This document shows, in pieces, positions 32,340 through 42,633 of a stretch of DNA of 64,000 nucleotides. The position numbers were made by a program, and so were the translations under genes. The stretch comes from Entamoeba invadens IP1. Its lineage: Eukaryota > Evosea > Mastigamoebida > Endamoebidae. Position 1 is the stretch's first letter; each line of letters begins with the position of its first letter. The notes beneath the pieces were generated by a model. That model had not been told where the DNA came from. It did no database searches and saw only the letters and a list, made by a program, of their open reading frames with translations. The stretch spans positions 213,570 through 277,569 of the forward strand of contig NW_004443763.1 in NCBI RefSeq assembly GCF_000330505.1, read 5' to 3'.

Positions 32340-32915
32340 ATGGAACAATCAACACTTTGTAAGACACTTTATGATAAATTGAAAAAAGATGATGGGTCAG
32401 TCGAAGTAATACCTTTAATAGACGGAATCTTGGAGGAAGAGAGCAAGATCAACACCAACCAAACAGAAGAATATAAAAAGAAGGCAAAAGAGACATTGAA
32501 AGAGATAGCTTGCATATCACAAGGATATGAAGACAACAAAATTATGAATAAAAATGATGCACAAGATTTTGTGGGATATGTCGATGCAGTTCGCACTTTT
32601 CAAAGTGCCAAGACTGAGTTGATGACACCACACTTCGGTTGTTTCTGTGATCCAAACATAATGCTGCGAAATTCGGACCTTATAAAGTTCTTAGATGGAT
32701 GGATTGGGTTTGGAGAGAAGTACACGTTCAATAAAATTGATAAAGAACATAAAGGGTATATCACTGTCGACCAATTTGTTGACGCCAAAACGTTCCTTTG
32801 GAATAAAGAAGAGAAGAAGAGTCAAATAGAGGAATTGAGGATAAAGACAGAAGAAAAACAAAAGGAAAAAGGGGGCAAAATAACACTCGAGGACTTCATC
32901 AATTTAAGTGATTAA
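32340..32915 (+). CDS. EF-hand-like calcium-binding protein (possibly grainin-type)
   Basis: A 191-residue acidic protein. Residues about 128-155 form a helix-loop-helix: DKEHKGYITVDQF has acidic, Gly and hydrophobic residues in EF-hand order (D-x-x-x-x-G-x-I-x-x-x-x), preceded by FGEKYTFNKI and followed by VDAKTFLW. A second weaker hand at the end (EKGGKITLEDF) is missing key acidic residues. In Entamoeba, two-hand proteins of this size include the granule-associated grainins, which is a reasonable but unproven assignment. A hydrophobic/Cys segment in the middle (about 94-112) does not look like a membrane span. There is no signal peptide. The complete frame starts at the first ATG, just after an AT-rich leader. 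Confidence 0.6.
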   Translation: MEQSTLCKTLYDKLKKDDGSVEVIPLIDGILEEESKINTNQTEEYKKKAKETLKEIACISQGYEDNKIMNKNDAQDFVGYVDAVRTFQSAKTELMTPHFGCFCDPNIMLRNSDLIKFLDGWIGFGEKYTFNKIDKEHKGYITVDQFVDAKTFLWNKEEKKSQIEELRIKTEEKQKEKGGKITLEDFINLSD

Positions 32916-33030
32916 TTTCCTATGACTTGAATTTATTATACGTTTCGATTGTATTTTATAAATATAGGAGGTGGGTTTAAAACGAATGAATAAAGAAGTG
33001 ATATAAGAAATGACAAATTAATTAAACAAA

Positions 33031-33273
33031 TTAGTTGGCAGTGACGACTTCTTCTTTGAGTTCGTCTTCTTTGACTTCTTGTTTGAGTTTTCTGTTGATG
33101 ATCCACTTTCGCAAGACCATCACTGAAGCAATAAGTGCAGACAACACAACTAAGACTGCAAACACAATGCCCCAAATAAGAACAGTCGCAAGCGTGTAAT
33201 TTGCTTTGTTGTAATTTGCCTTCCACGCGTCGTCAGCAAGAGCTGAAGCAATAAAGAAGATGACAAAGAACAT
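33031..33273 (-). CDS. Small single-pass membrane protein
   Basis: An 80-residue protein: signal peptide (1-13, MFFVIFFIASALA), a short ectodomain of about 15 residues with an N-x-T site, one long membrane span (about 28-52, rich in Val/Leu/Ala), then a basic RKWIINRKLK and an acidic cytosolic tail. The topology is type I. No family recognised. It is convergent with the EF-hand gene and has its own TATA box, so it is likely expressed despite its size. Confidence 0.72.
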   Translation of the reverse strand: MFFVIFFIASALADDAWKANYNKANYTLATVLIWGIVFAVLVVLSALIASVMVLRKWIINRKLKQEVKEDELKEEVVTAN

Positions 33274-33304
33274 TGTTGAGTGAATGGATATCCAAGTTCA
33301 CTCC

Positions 33305-33311
33305 TTTTATA
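33305..33311 (-). promoter_or_regulatory. TATA box of the small membrane-protein gene
   Basis: On the minus strand TATAAAAGG lies about 32 bases before the ATG at 33273, matching the -30 placement seen in Entamoeba. Confidence 0.6.
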
Positions 33312-34015
33312 CTGTCGTTTACTTTTTGAAATACAAAATGAAATGTTCCAGCTCTCAGAGAATGTTTCGTCGTCTGTTTTGTCTTGTCAATGTGACGACA
33401 CACCTGCCAAAAGAGGTCATCCAAGCCTGTTCTTTGAAAAAAACATTCGACAAAGCAATACTTCCATACTTTGTGTTAAGCAATAACTGCTTTATGGTAA
33501 TACTTTTAGTATTTTATATTGTAAAAATATAGAATAAATTAATAAGTGTTCGTTTTAGTTGAAAAATGCAGAGTCACTTCGAGCATTTCGTTCGTTTCGT
33601 CTTGTAAGTCGATATATTCTCGTTTTCTTTTTTTCGTTTTAAATACAATAATAGCATGGAAAATAGCCTACAAACCGGGACTTTTAATGTTTAAATGCTT
33701 TATTGTTATTTTTTTTGACTTATCAGAAAATTTCAGTCTTATTTTAACTGATTTTGAACTTCAAAAAATTGTGTTGTCATCATTATCTATATTTATAAAA
33801 TTGTTTCATTTAGTAATATCAAAATTCATAATTTAAAACAAAAAGACATTTTTCTTAATTTGAACAATCAAACTTTCTTATGAATTTGAAATGATTTTCA
33901 AACATATAAAATATAGTTAAATTGTCGATTTAACAATTCTTTTTATTACTCAGTAATTAAATAAATGAAAAACACAAAAAGTTTTCAAATGTAACTTTTG
34001 AAATATTTTTAATTA
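33312..34015. other. Intergenic region, no supported gene
   Basis: Several short open frames on both strands overlap one another and have no coding character. Nothing further is seen. Confidence 0.45.
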
Positions 34016-34111
34016 CAGTAAAACCTCGAGAGTTCCCCGATTTTTAGACCACTTGAATTTTGTTCAATGTTATTTAAAGTGTTAATGTGTTACATATATT
34101 CAAAGTACTTA

Positions 34112-34231
34112 CAGTAAAACCTCTCAAGAGCGGGCATTTTTTAGACTAAAATTAAAAATATAGTTCTCTATCGACAGGTAATTAAGGTTTGATTGGCTAT
34201 AAACGCCCGCTCTCGAGAACAAAATACCACA
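34112..34231. mobile_element. Nested pogo-type MITE, left end only
   Basis: It starts CAGTAAAACCTCTCAAGAGC with TA before it. A second inverted motif (ACGCCCGCTCTCGAGAAC) at 34203-34220 pairs with the start (CTCAAGAGCGGGC), so most of the element may be here and only its last bases lie in the gap. Confidence 0.65.
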
Positions 34232-34331
34232 NNNNNNNNNNNNNNNNNNNNNNNNNNNNNNNNNNNNNNNNNNNNNNNNNNNNNNNNNNNNNNNNNNNNN
34301 NNNNNNNNNNNNNNNNNNNNNNNNNNNNNNN
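34232..34331. other. Assembly gap (100 N) inside a repeat
   Basis: The gap falls inside the palindromic MITE pair, which explains why the assembler broke here. Confidence 0.8.
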
Positions 34332-34665
34332 TTAAATAACATTGAACAAAATTCAAGTGGTCTAAAAATCGGGGAACTCTCGAGTTTATTAAATAAATTT
34401 CCGTTTTTTTAGAGTTTATATTTTATGCATAAACTACACAAGTCAAAAAAAGGAAAACCATCAAAAATTTGATTAATATCCCTAAAAAAACAGGCCAAAA
34501 CAAAAATAAGGGCGTTATTTTAAGTGTTAATAAAACTTGTTACACATATATACAACATCCTATAACTTCTTATGTTTAAAATGATTATAGAAGATAGTTG
34601 TTGAGTATTAAACTTTTATTGTTTATACAGTACTAAAACAGTCTAAAAATATCACAAATTAGTAG

Positions 34666-37443
34666 TTAATTAAACACCTTCTGAGTGATATTGTATATTT
34701 CAAGATACCTATCTGCAATATCGTTGCGCCCAGCGTTTCTGATCATCTGTATGATATCGAGTTGTGGTGTTTTGTTGGTGATTTTTGGCAAATTTAGTGT
34801 TGAGACATCGGTGTCACCAAATATGTATTTGAAGAGTTCTTGTGAGTACTTTTCGTACGCTTCTTCCTTTTCTTGTTGTGTGCCGAAAATTGATATTCTC
34901 GTCATTTCTTTGACCCATGGGTTCTCTTCAAGCATTTTTTGATTCCCATTTTCCATGTAATATTCGTACCTTCCCTCATTCAAGTGTTGTTCAAGTGTAT
35001 CTGGGTCGTATGTCATGACAACACCATTACCAAAATCAACAGATTCCAACTTGTGATGCACTTCATTTTGACTTGGTTTTATCACTTCAACTGATTTTGT
35101 TTCTGTCAACTCGTGTTCGTTTATTTTTGTAGTTGGTTGTTTTGTTGGCTCAATTTGTTGTGACATCTCAAGTTGGTGTTTACTCGCAGCTGGTGGAATT
35201 TCTTGTTCTGTTGGTATAACTTTACGGTCTATTTCGTCGTTGTGTACTTTGTTGTTTGGTTTGATTATCTCTTTGTGTTTCTCTTCAACTTCGTTTTCTT
35301 TGTCTTGTTCAGAGTTTTGTTGTTGTGGAATTTGTTCTTCTTTCTTCAAATCAGCAACACTTTGTATTGCGTTAAGAATCAACTTCCCATTCTTTTTGAT
35401 CGCCACATCTTCTTCTTTGTTTAACACCTCTTTGTCACTATTCATCTTCGCATTTGATGTAATTTCTTTCTTTTGTTCTTCAATTTTTGGTTTAATTTCT
35501 GCCTTATTAATTTCAACTATTTTCTCTATTTCTTTTTGTTTCACATCTTCTTGTGCAACACTTTCGATGACTGTCTTTTCTTTTGTTTGTTTTGTTTCTT
35601 CATCAAAACAAATGTGTTCTTTTTCAACATCAAAAACTTGTTCGTCTTTGTTGGCGTGTTTGATGTCTTTTTGTAATATCAACAAAGTCCCTTCCTTTTG
35701 TAGTGCAATTGTAAATGCCACAGCAAACATCTGGTCGTCAGTTAATTCACATTTTGTTTTTTCTGTCGATTCTTTGAGTGTTGTTTCATCAGTCACGCAA
35801 TTTTGAATTGGTGGATGTTGTGATTTTGTCGTTTCTTGTGTCAAAGTATAATCGTTCAGTGTTTGTAATTCTTTTTGCCCATCTTGTAATCGGACATTTT
35901 CATTATTTTGTGATTGTTGTTGTATGAAAGCGATTTCCTTGTTTTGTAGAGCAACAGCAAATGACACAGCAAACAACTGGTCTTCGGTTAATTCACTTTC
36001 ATTTTGTTTTGTATTTTGTTGTTTAGTTTCTTCTTTGATCTCTTCTTTTGTGTCATTTAAACGTGGCGTTTCAATTTGTGGTGTGATCGTCGTTTCATTA
36101 CTTGTGTTGTTTGTGATTTCATCAATTTTTGTCGTGCCAATCGTAACCGTTTCAATTTGTTCTTCTTTTGTTATTTCGTTTTGTATTTTTTCTTCAACGA
36201 CGTCTTTTTGTTTTTGTTCGACTTCCAAATGTTCAGCTTCTTGTATTTCTTTTAATACAGTTTCTTGTTGTGAAATTTCGTCATTCACTTTCACATCTAC
36301 TTCTGGTTGTTCATTTTTTTCTTCTTTTGGTTTTTCATCACTTTGTGGTGTTGTTGTTTGTTTTGTATCTTCATCTTTATTATTATATTTATTATATTCG
36401 TCTTTGTCTTCAATAACTCCAATTTGTTTGTTATTTTTTGTCATTCTCTTTCTTCCTTTTGGAAGTGGTACATTTTTTCTCGACGGACATTTCATTATAT
36501 TATCTTCTTTCTCATCATGATTTGGTGGCATAATAAGTGTCTCTTCTTCATTTTTAACGTCTTGTTTTCGTTGAAATAGTTGTCCAATAACATTTCGATT
36601 TTGTGTGAAATTGGTTTGTGTGGGTACTACTGTTGTATTTACCGCCACATTTTCTTTTTGTTGAGTTTGTAACTGAATGGCGTCTTCTTGTTGTTTTGGT
36701 TGATTGTCTTCATTATCTTTTTTGTTTGGATTTGCAATATTTATTATGTCTTCCTTTCCCACATTTTCATTATTTTGTGATTGTTGTTGTATGAAAGCGA
36801 TTTCCTTGTTTTGTAGAGCAACAGCAAATGACACAGCAAACAACTGGTCTTCGGTTAATTCACTTTCATTTTGTTTTGTATTTTGTTGTTTAGTTTCTTC
36901 TTTGATCTCTTCTTTTGTGTCATTTAAACGTGGCGTTTCAATTTGTGGTGTTATTGTCGTTTCATTATTTGTTTCGTGTGTTGACTGGACATCTTTTTGT
37001 TCTCCGTCTTCTTTGTTTTCTTCCATTGCTGTTTCATTTTTTAAATTCAAATGTTCTTCATTTGTTTGTTCGACATTAACATTTGAAGTTTCAAAGCTCT
37101 TCTTTTCTGTTATATTTTGTATCCCCTGAGCATTCTCTAGTTGTTCTGTAGTTTTCTCTTCCTTTTTCTCTTCATTTTGAGTTCCATCGTTCTCTGTGTT
37201 TGTGTGGAGTTTGTTAGTTTCCATATACTTCTGAGCTTCTTGTGTGTTTAATGTGACCTCGTCTGTGATAACTTCAGTCACCAACTTTCCCTTCTTTTTA
37301 CTCTCTTCAGTTTGAACATCGTCACTTTCATGCATTTCCTTGACCTTTTGAAACGCTTGGTCTTTCTTCATTTGAAGTAATTCTTTGTTATCTTGGACAT
37401 CCACAACTTCATTGTGCTGTTTTCCTATTTCGGTTGTTTCCAT
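34666..37443 (-). CDS. Glu/Lys/Gln-rich repeat protein (paralogue of the gene at 61.0-64 kb)
   Basis: A 925-residue, highly charged protein of low-complexity Glu, Lys, Gln, Thr and Asn. It has three copies of a short module: ELTEDQLFAVSFAVALQ (about 191-230), a near-identical second copy (about 484-520), and a diverged third (ELTDDQMFAVAFTIALQ, about 563-590). The first two sit in a duplicated block of about 70 residues. The C-terminal ~125 residues (from about 801) are not low complexity: VDFGNGVVMTYDPDTLEQ, NPWVKEMTRISIF, ELFKYIFGDTDVSTLN and DIADRYLEIYNIT. This domain is near-identical in the paralogue. A charged LPKGRKRMTKNN motif is also shared. No signal peptide or membrane span. The disordered charged design fits a scaffold or structural protein, but function is unknown. 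The single frame is uninterrupted. Confidence 0.8.
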   Translation of the reverse strand: METTEIGKQHNEVVDVQDNKELLQMKKDQAFQKVKEMHESDDVQTEESKKKGKLVTEVITDEVTLNTQEAQKYMETNKLHTNTENDGTQNEEKKEEKTTEQLENAQGIQNITEKKSFETSNVNVEQTNEEHLNLKNETAMEENKEDGEQKDVQSTHETNNETTITPQIETPRLNDTKEEIKEETKQQNTKQNESELTEDQLFAVSFAVALQNKEIAFIQQQSQNNENVGKEDIINIANPNKKDNEDNQPKQQEDAIQLQTQQKENVAVNTTVVPTQTNFTQNRNVIGQLFQRKQDVKNEEETLIMPPNHDEKEDNIMKCPSRKNVPLPKGRKRMTKNNKQIGVIEDKDEYNKYNNKDEDTKQTTTPQSDEKPKEEKNEQPEVDVKVNDEISQQETVLKEIQEAEHLEVEQKQKDVVEEKIQNEITKEEQIETVTIGTTKIDEITNNTSNETTITPQIETPRLNDTKEEIKEETKQQNTKQNESELTEDQLFAVSFAVALQNKEIAFIQQQSQNNENVRLQDGQKELQTLNDYTLTQETTKSQHPPIQNCVTDETTLKESTEKTKCELTDDQMFAVAFTIALQKEGTLLILQKDIKHANKDEQVFDVEKEHICFDEETKQTKEKTVIESVAQEDVKQKEIEKIVEINKAEIKPKIEEQKKEITSNAKMNSDKEVLNKEEDVAIKKNGKLILNAIQSVADLKKEEQIPQQQNSEQDKENEVEEKHKEIIKPNNKVHNDEIDRKVIPTEQEIPPAASKHQLEMSQQIEPTKQPTTKINEHELTETKSVEVIKPSQNEVHHKLESVDFGNGVVMTYDPDTLEQHLNEGRYEYYMENGNQKMLEENPWVKEMTRISIFGTQQEKEEAYEKYSQELFKYIFGDTDVSTLNLPKITNKTPQLDIIQMIRNAGRNDIADRYLEIYNITQKVFN

Positions 37444-38332
37444 TAAACTAATTAGTTGTTTGAAATATTTACCCTTAATATGATTATTTATTCACTTTTG
37501 AGAAGTCAATATTGTCACTGTATTTTATTCATTGTCTTCTTATTATTTATAGTATTTTGTATTATTTTATTTCAAGTCGTGTTATTTATTCCCATTTCTT
37601 AATTATTGGAAGTAGATTATTTCAATGTTTGTCTAATCGAAAAAAAAATAAAAAGGGTTTCAAAAATTGTGAAACGGGGTTTGATATGAATAAAATATTT
37701 TTTCATATAAAGACATGCCATGGAAAATATTGTTTTTTTTATTAACCAATTTTTTGGCAAATTGTTTAGTAAAAAAATTAAATTAAAAGAAACTCATTTC
37801 GTTTTAAAAATATTAAAATACGTTGATAGTAAAAACGTTTGGTTATTAAACTATTAACAACTGGTTAATCATCATAGTATAATTATGATATAATCAATTA
37901 TACATTTTATTATAACAATATAATAATATTAATTATATATATAACTAATTTTGAATTTACAATAATATATTTATGTATTAAATTGTGTAATAAATAATAT
38001 ATTATATAATAGTACATTTTTGAAAAAAAAATATAATTACATTTTTAAAAACATTTATTAACACCTCTTAAAATTATATAAAAAACTAATAAAAACTAAA
38101 GATTAATAGTAAAGTCACAAATAAACTTGAAAAACAAATTAGCTATTAATAAATTATTATTATATTAACAAGTTTTCTTTTTTTGTATGTTTTTATTTCC
38201 ATCAACTTTTTACATGAAAGACCAATTGCCCTTAATTATTGTGAAAAATAAATAATAAAAAATTAATAAACAAATTTATATTTGATATCATATATAAATT
38301 ATAATAATAGTATATAAATAATAAAGTAAATA
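37444..38332. other. Very AT-rich intergenic region
   Basis: Upstream of the repeat-protein gene. No gene seen. Confidence 0.5.
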
Positions 38333-38593
38333 ATGGTATGGTTTCAATTAAATCAGCGTCGAACAGGTTTACCTTGGGTTAGTGTAAACCACGTGATACG
38401 AAGCATTATAAAGAAGGCTCAGGAATACACACGCAAACAATCTGTTTGTGCACCCGTTTTACCCACGTTTTATACTCCCCAGTCACGGATCACCCGCTTG
38501 CGGGAAAATGACATCTGCGTCTACCCAGTACGGACAAAAAATTGGTTAACACGGGGCGTACAAATAGTAGATGAGAAGAGGTATAACACATAA
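38333..38593 (+). CDS. Small ORF of unknown function
   Basis: An 86-codon plus-strand frame with notably higher GC than its AT-rich surroundings and a balanced, Arg/Val-rich composition (for example RENDICVYPVRTKNWL). I recognise no motif. It could be a short gene, an exon, or a scrap of older coding sequence. It starts at an ATG in a plausible AAATAATG context and ends in a TAA. Confidence 0.35.
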   Translation: MVWFQLNQRRTGLPWVSVNHVIRSIIKKAQEYTRKQSVCAPVLPTFYTPQSRITRLRENDICVYPVRTKNWLTRGVQIVDEKRYNT

Positions 38594-40020
38594 TTTTGAT
38601 TTGAATTTAGGTCAAATCAGTCGGTTTCAACACAAAATCATAAAGATATTATTATTTATATAATAATTATGATATTAATTTAAAAAACAAAAAAAATTGT
38701 AAAAAAAGATATATAGATCACGATGATGACAAAAATTTGTCGAGCGACGAGGGAGTGCTTGTCGATATTGATGGATTCGTATTTTTTTCATATTACAACA
38801 ACATGAAATAAGAACTAAAATTCAAAAATGTTGTTTAACCACTGTCGGAACCTATCGAATTGTCTTGAATTGTCGATAAACATTAAAAACATGAGAAAGA
38901 ATGACAGTCGCGTACTAAAAAGAAAAAAATGATGGTTTGTGTTTTATCGGAGTAAAAATATTGACGACGGGAAAAGTGCTAACAATTTAGGTTGATTCCA
39001 AAAATTGCAATCAATTAATCTTTTCGTTATAATTTTTGTTCAAATCTTGTAGATTATGTCTCTGTTGTTGTAATATTTTTGAATAAGATATTGTGTGGCA
39101 AAAAATCCTCAAAAAAATGAAACGGGTTTACAATGATTTTTTTAAAGAAAAAGCAAAAAAGTAACTTTTTTTTCTATCAGGGTCTATCACGTGACAAAAG
39201 TGTTTTTTCTTTGTTATTTGCCACCTCACCAAAGTGGTCTTGAATTTATGTTCACTTAGTTCTTTTAGATCTAGAGGCGAGCTTAAAGCCGACTTTTGTA
39301 TAAGAAAAAACTTAGAAACAAATAGTTATTTGAATCAATACTTGGCCAAGTAATGGGAAAACAAGCCAATTCAAATTTTAAATATCGGAATATATTTTAT
39401 TACTGCTGTGATTGCCATAATTAACACAAAAATTGTGACAAATGCAGCACTATTTTACACATTATCCCGATAGTCACAAATAACATTTTAATAACACAAA
39501 TAACAATCTATTAAATAATTGTATTTTTATTAATAATATGTAATAAAATAAACCCATTCAACTTAAAATAAATCTAAAAAGCTAATAATTAATAATTCAA
39601 AATGCTATAAAAAATAATAATAATAGAGAAAGGTTTATTTTCATGTTTATATTTAACATTACTAACTAAATATTTATATTTTAAAACTATATTAAAATAA
39701 TAATAATCAAATTTAAAAACTAAAATATATTTGTTAATTATTAAATATACTAAATAACAAATAATATCAATACTATTGTTTAAAACTATACAAAATGAAA
39801 TAATGTATTAATAATTAATTAAATTGTTTAGTACATGATTTATATTTAAAAAACCTAAATATAAACTTATAGTTCATATAATAACTTATTTTATTATTAT
39901 TATATTATCAACTAAACTAGTAACAATAACCATAATTAATTACAACACAATTTCAATTATAACACAATACAATAGCCATAACACTTGACATGATCAATTC
40001 ACAACGATAATACAATGATG
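38594..40020. other. Gene-poor AT-rich DNA
   Basis: Short fragments look faintly coding (near 38740-38830, ...DIDGFVFFSYYNNM, and 39330-39470) but are too broken to name. Nothing else recognised. Confidence 0.4.
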
Positions 40021-40190
40021 TCATAAAGAGTGTAATGCTCAAAGACATAAGGCGATGTTCAAAGACATGATAACACACTCAAAGAAGAAATGTAACAATC
40101 AAAGACATAAGATAATACTCAAAAACAGGACAAGCTACTCAAAGACAATAAAGAATACCAAATAGACAATGCAATAATCAAAGACAAAGC
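40021..40190. repeat. 20-bp minisatellite, about eight copies
   Basis: The unit is close to AAAGACATAAGATAATACTC, repeated at an almost exact 20-bp period from about 40021 to 40190 with the core TCAAAGACA best kept. The frame is not open through it, so it is non-coding. Confidence 0.82.
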
Positions 40191-40705
40191 AAAAGATTCA
40201 GGGACTGTATATGATGTTCATGAGTCATTAGAGTGACAATTATTTATCTAATTGTTAATTATCACTTATTTGATCTGATAAATATGTAACACAGTAAATA
40301 ACATGGTGTTTTTATCGAGATAAATAATAAATTGATATATAATGATAACCACCAATTGGCCTATTAACAATAGTAATTACAACAATGATAGCAACTGAAT
40401 TATAAAATAGATCAAAATGTTATGATAATAGATAATAAAACAAACATTTGGGCGTAATTATTAAATTTTTAAATTGAAAAGTTCCAATGTTTTAACAATT
40501 AGGTTATAACAAAAAAAACTATAGCAATAATATGTTAATTTATTATATCAACTTATTATAAAAAATAATATAAATACTATTAAAAAATAATATGTTTATT
40601 TTTAAAAAACTTAATAATATAATATTTTAATGTTTATAGAGTCAATCTTTTAACTTTATCTAATCTCAAACGTTATTTGGCGGACAAAAATAGCTATAAT
40701 AGTGT

Positions 40706-41643
40706 CTAATCATCAGGCATTGACGACATAATTGGGTCGGTGATTTAGTCTACAGCTTCTCCACATGGCATATAATCATTTCTAGTATGTTTAATCATCC
40801 AGTTCAATCTTTCTTTAACTATGCCTGCATGATTGTCGAATTCGTTGTTGAGCAATTCAGCCCAACTCATAAACATTGTGACAATTCCCCATGGTGGGCT
40901 TACTTCACCAGCTTCTTTTCCTCCAATATTCCACTTTGAGGAATAGAAGTATGAGTCTTGTGGATATCTTGCAAGACCGTATTCAAGTTTGGTGTTGAAC
41001 TTTCTGATGTTATCAAAGTGTTTTTTATCTTTATTTGATCGTTTACGATGTCACTGAACGCCATAATCGCAGTCGATGTGTCGATGATCACTTTTTGCTT
41101 TTGTTGTCCTGCCAAATGACTTGGACAAAGTACCCTTTCTCTTCATTCCAGAACAATTTCTCAAATGAAGTTGATAGGTCCTGTGTCTTTTTCTCAGTAA
41201 TTCGGCTCTTTTAGTATCTTTATAATACTTATCTTCCATCATAGCAGCCGCTAACAATCTGTGGTGGCCTTGAATTTATGTGAATCCATAGTATTGCAGT
41301 GGGACACTTAATGAAGTCCATCCATCACTGCTTTCCTCCCAAATCGAATAGTCTGGCTTAATAAGATTTTTCCAATCTCTATACAACAAGAAAATCACCA
41401 ATTTATTTTATTCGTTGTTTGACTGTTTCGTCATTAATTAGTTCAGTTGTTTGTGTCATTTGTGTGTAGTAGTAATACAAATACAAAACAACACCAACGG
41501 TATCATGTTGTGGCTCAACAAACCCCACATATGTCCCATCTTACCAGCTGTATGTCGTTGCGGAGAATTCATTGTCTCGAAGCTCCGCTTTTGCAAGACA
41601 TTTCAAGAACTTTTCTGTCACTACAAAACTCCGTTTTCGTATT
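40706..41643 (-). pseudogene. GH15 (glucoamylase-like) pseudogene, 5'-truncated
   Basis: Read on the minus strand, three consecutive frames match successive parts of the GH15 (alpha/alpha)6-barrel. First VTEKFLKCLAK, FSATTYSW, stop, DGTYVGFVEPQHDTVGVVL (the W-x-D-G-x-Y ... Q-x-D-x-x-G substrate region). Then RDWKNLIKPDYSIWEES followed by IQGHHRLLAAAMMEDK. Then YGLARYPQDSYFYSS and PPWGIVTMFMSWAELLN, with RLNWMIKHTRNDYMPCGEAVD near the C-terminal catalytic glutamate region. GH15 enzymes release glucose from starch or glycogen chains. At least three stops and two frameshifts break it, and the N-terminal half is missing. It is thus a relic, possibly of a gene with an intact paralogue elsewhere. 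Confidence 0.65.
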
Positions 41644-42035
41644 CAAAATATCAATTTTATCGAGGTGAATTGTATTAATTTGAAATAATAGTTTTATAAT
41701 TATTTTTATTTTTTCATTTTGTTTTTGAAATATTATAATAGTTAATACATATAACAATAAATATTATATTTTATTATAATTTAAAAAGAGCCAGATTTTT
41801 TTCAACTGACTTGTTTTTATAGTACTTCTATATAATATTCTTTAACATTTTATTAATAAAATCAATAATTATTATCATGATTGTTAATTTAAAATAAATT
41901 AATTATGATCTATACTAAAACACACCAACAAACAAACTTACTGACAGTTTTCAAGTAAATATATTACTCATAAATATGGTTAATATATGATTCAATAATA
42001 GCTTTGATGAAATTATAAAAAAATAAACAATAGAA

Positions 42036-42082
42036 TGTAAAGGGGTGGAAAAAACCGCTTCAGGAAAAAAACTGCTTTTGAT
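42036..42082. repeat. Left terminal inverted repeat of the 10.1-kb element
   Basis: It contains two tandem versions of a GGAAAAAACCGCTT-type motif. The inverted partner is at 52086-52132; they differ at one position (ACTGC versus ACCGC). Confidence 0.9.
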
Positions 42083-42633
42083 AATTTTTGGTGAATAATG
42101 GTAAAATGTTTTCTAAATGTTATTTGATTTTATTTTTTTTAAACAAAAAGAAAAAAAACATCATTTTCATTTTGCCTGAGCATTTTTTCGAAGTGTTTAG
42201 AAAAAGGCAGTTAAAGTCTATTTATATTACGGTTAATAATTGAGTTATTCCAGAATTTATTTGTAAGTAAACTGGATATTACCAACATAATAAAGACATT
42301 TAACCAAAAATACATTTGTTTTCAAATAAATAAACATTAAGTATGATAATTTTAATAAATAAATAAAACAAGAATGAATGTTGTTATCTTCGTTATCGGC
42401 TTCTTCCTTGTCGTCACTTTAAATTTATCACTTTAATATCATTTTCTTCATTGTGTTGCTGTCTAATAAACAAACAAAAATTGTTTAACTTCGCATTAAA
42501 CGTTATATTTTGTAATTTACACTTTAAAAGTTTTCTTTTATACCTTTCTCCATTTTTTGATTATTAGAACTTTAAAAATTTATATTTTACAGATTTTTAT
42601 TGCGATAAAACGCAATAATAATAAATAGAAAAT

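Larger units (their letters stand above)
34016..34390. mobile_element. pogo-type MITE, interrupted by a nested copy and a gap
   Basis: The left end (34016 onward, CAGTAAAACCTCGAGAGTTC) and a long inverted copy at 34332-34386 (TTAAATAACATTGAAC...) match over about 55 bases; the last nine bases of the right end are lost or changed. TA precedes the left end. A second element with a related start (CAGTAAAACCTCTCAAGAG) is nested at 34112 and its right end is lost in the N gap. The CAGTAAAACCTC start is typical of pogo/Tigger-type inverted repeats. Confidence 0.7.

Noticed and set aside
33280..33532. Two overlapping plus-strand ORFs of 68 and 82 codons
   Set aside because: They overlap the promoter of the small membrane-protein gene and have no recognisable feature.
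35173..37129. Several long open frames on the plus strand opposite the Glu-rich gene (also 61523-62301)
   Set aside because: They are antisense shadows of the E/K/Q-rich frame, giving Phe/Ser/Cys-rich text with no coding sense.
38740..38830. Possible piggyBac fragment (DIDGFVFFSYYNNM, then TVGTYR in another frame)
   Set aside because: The resemblance rests on a few residues with many stops; nothing else around it supports the family.
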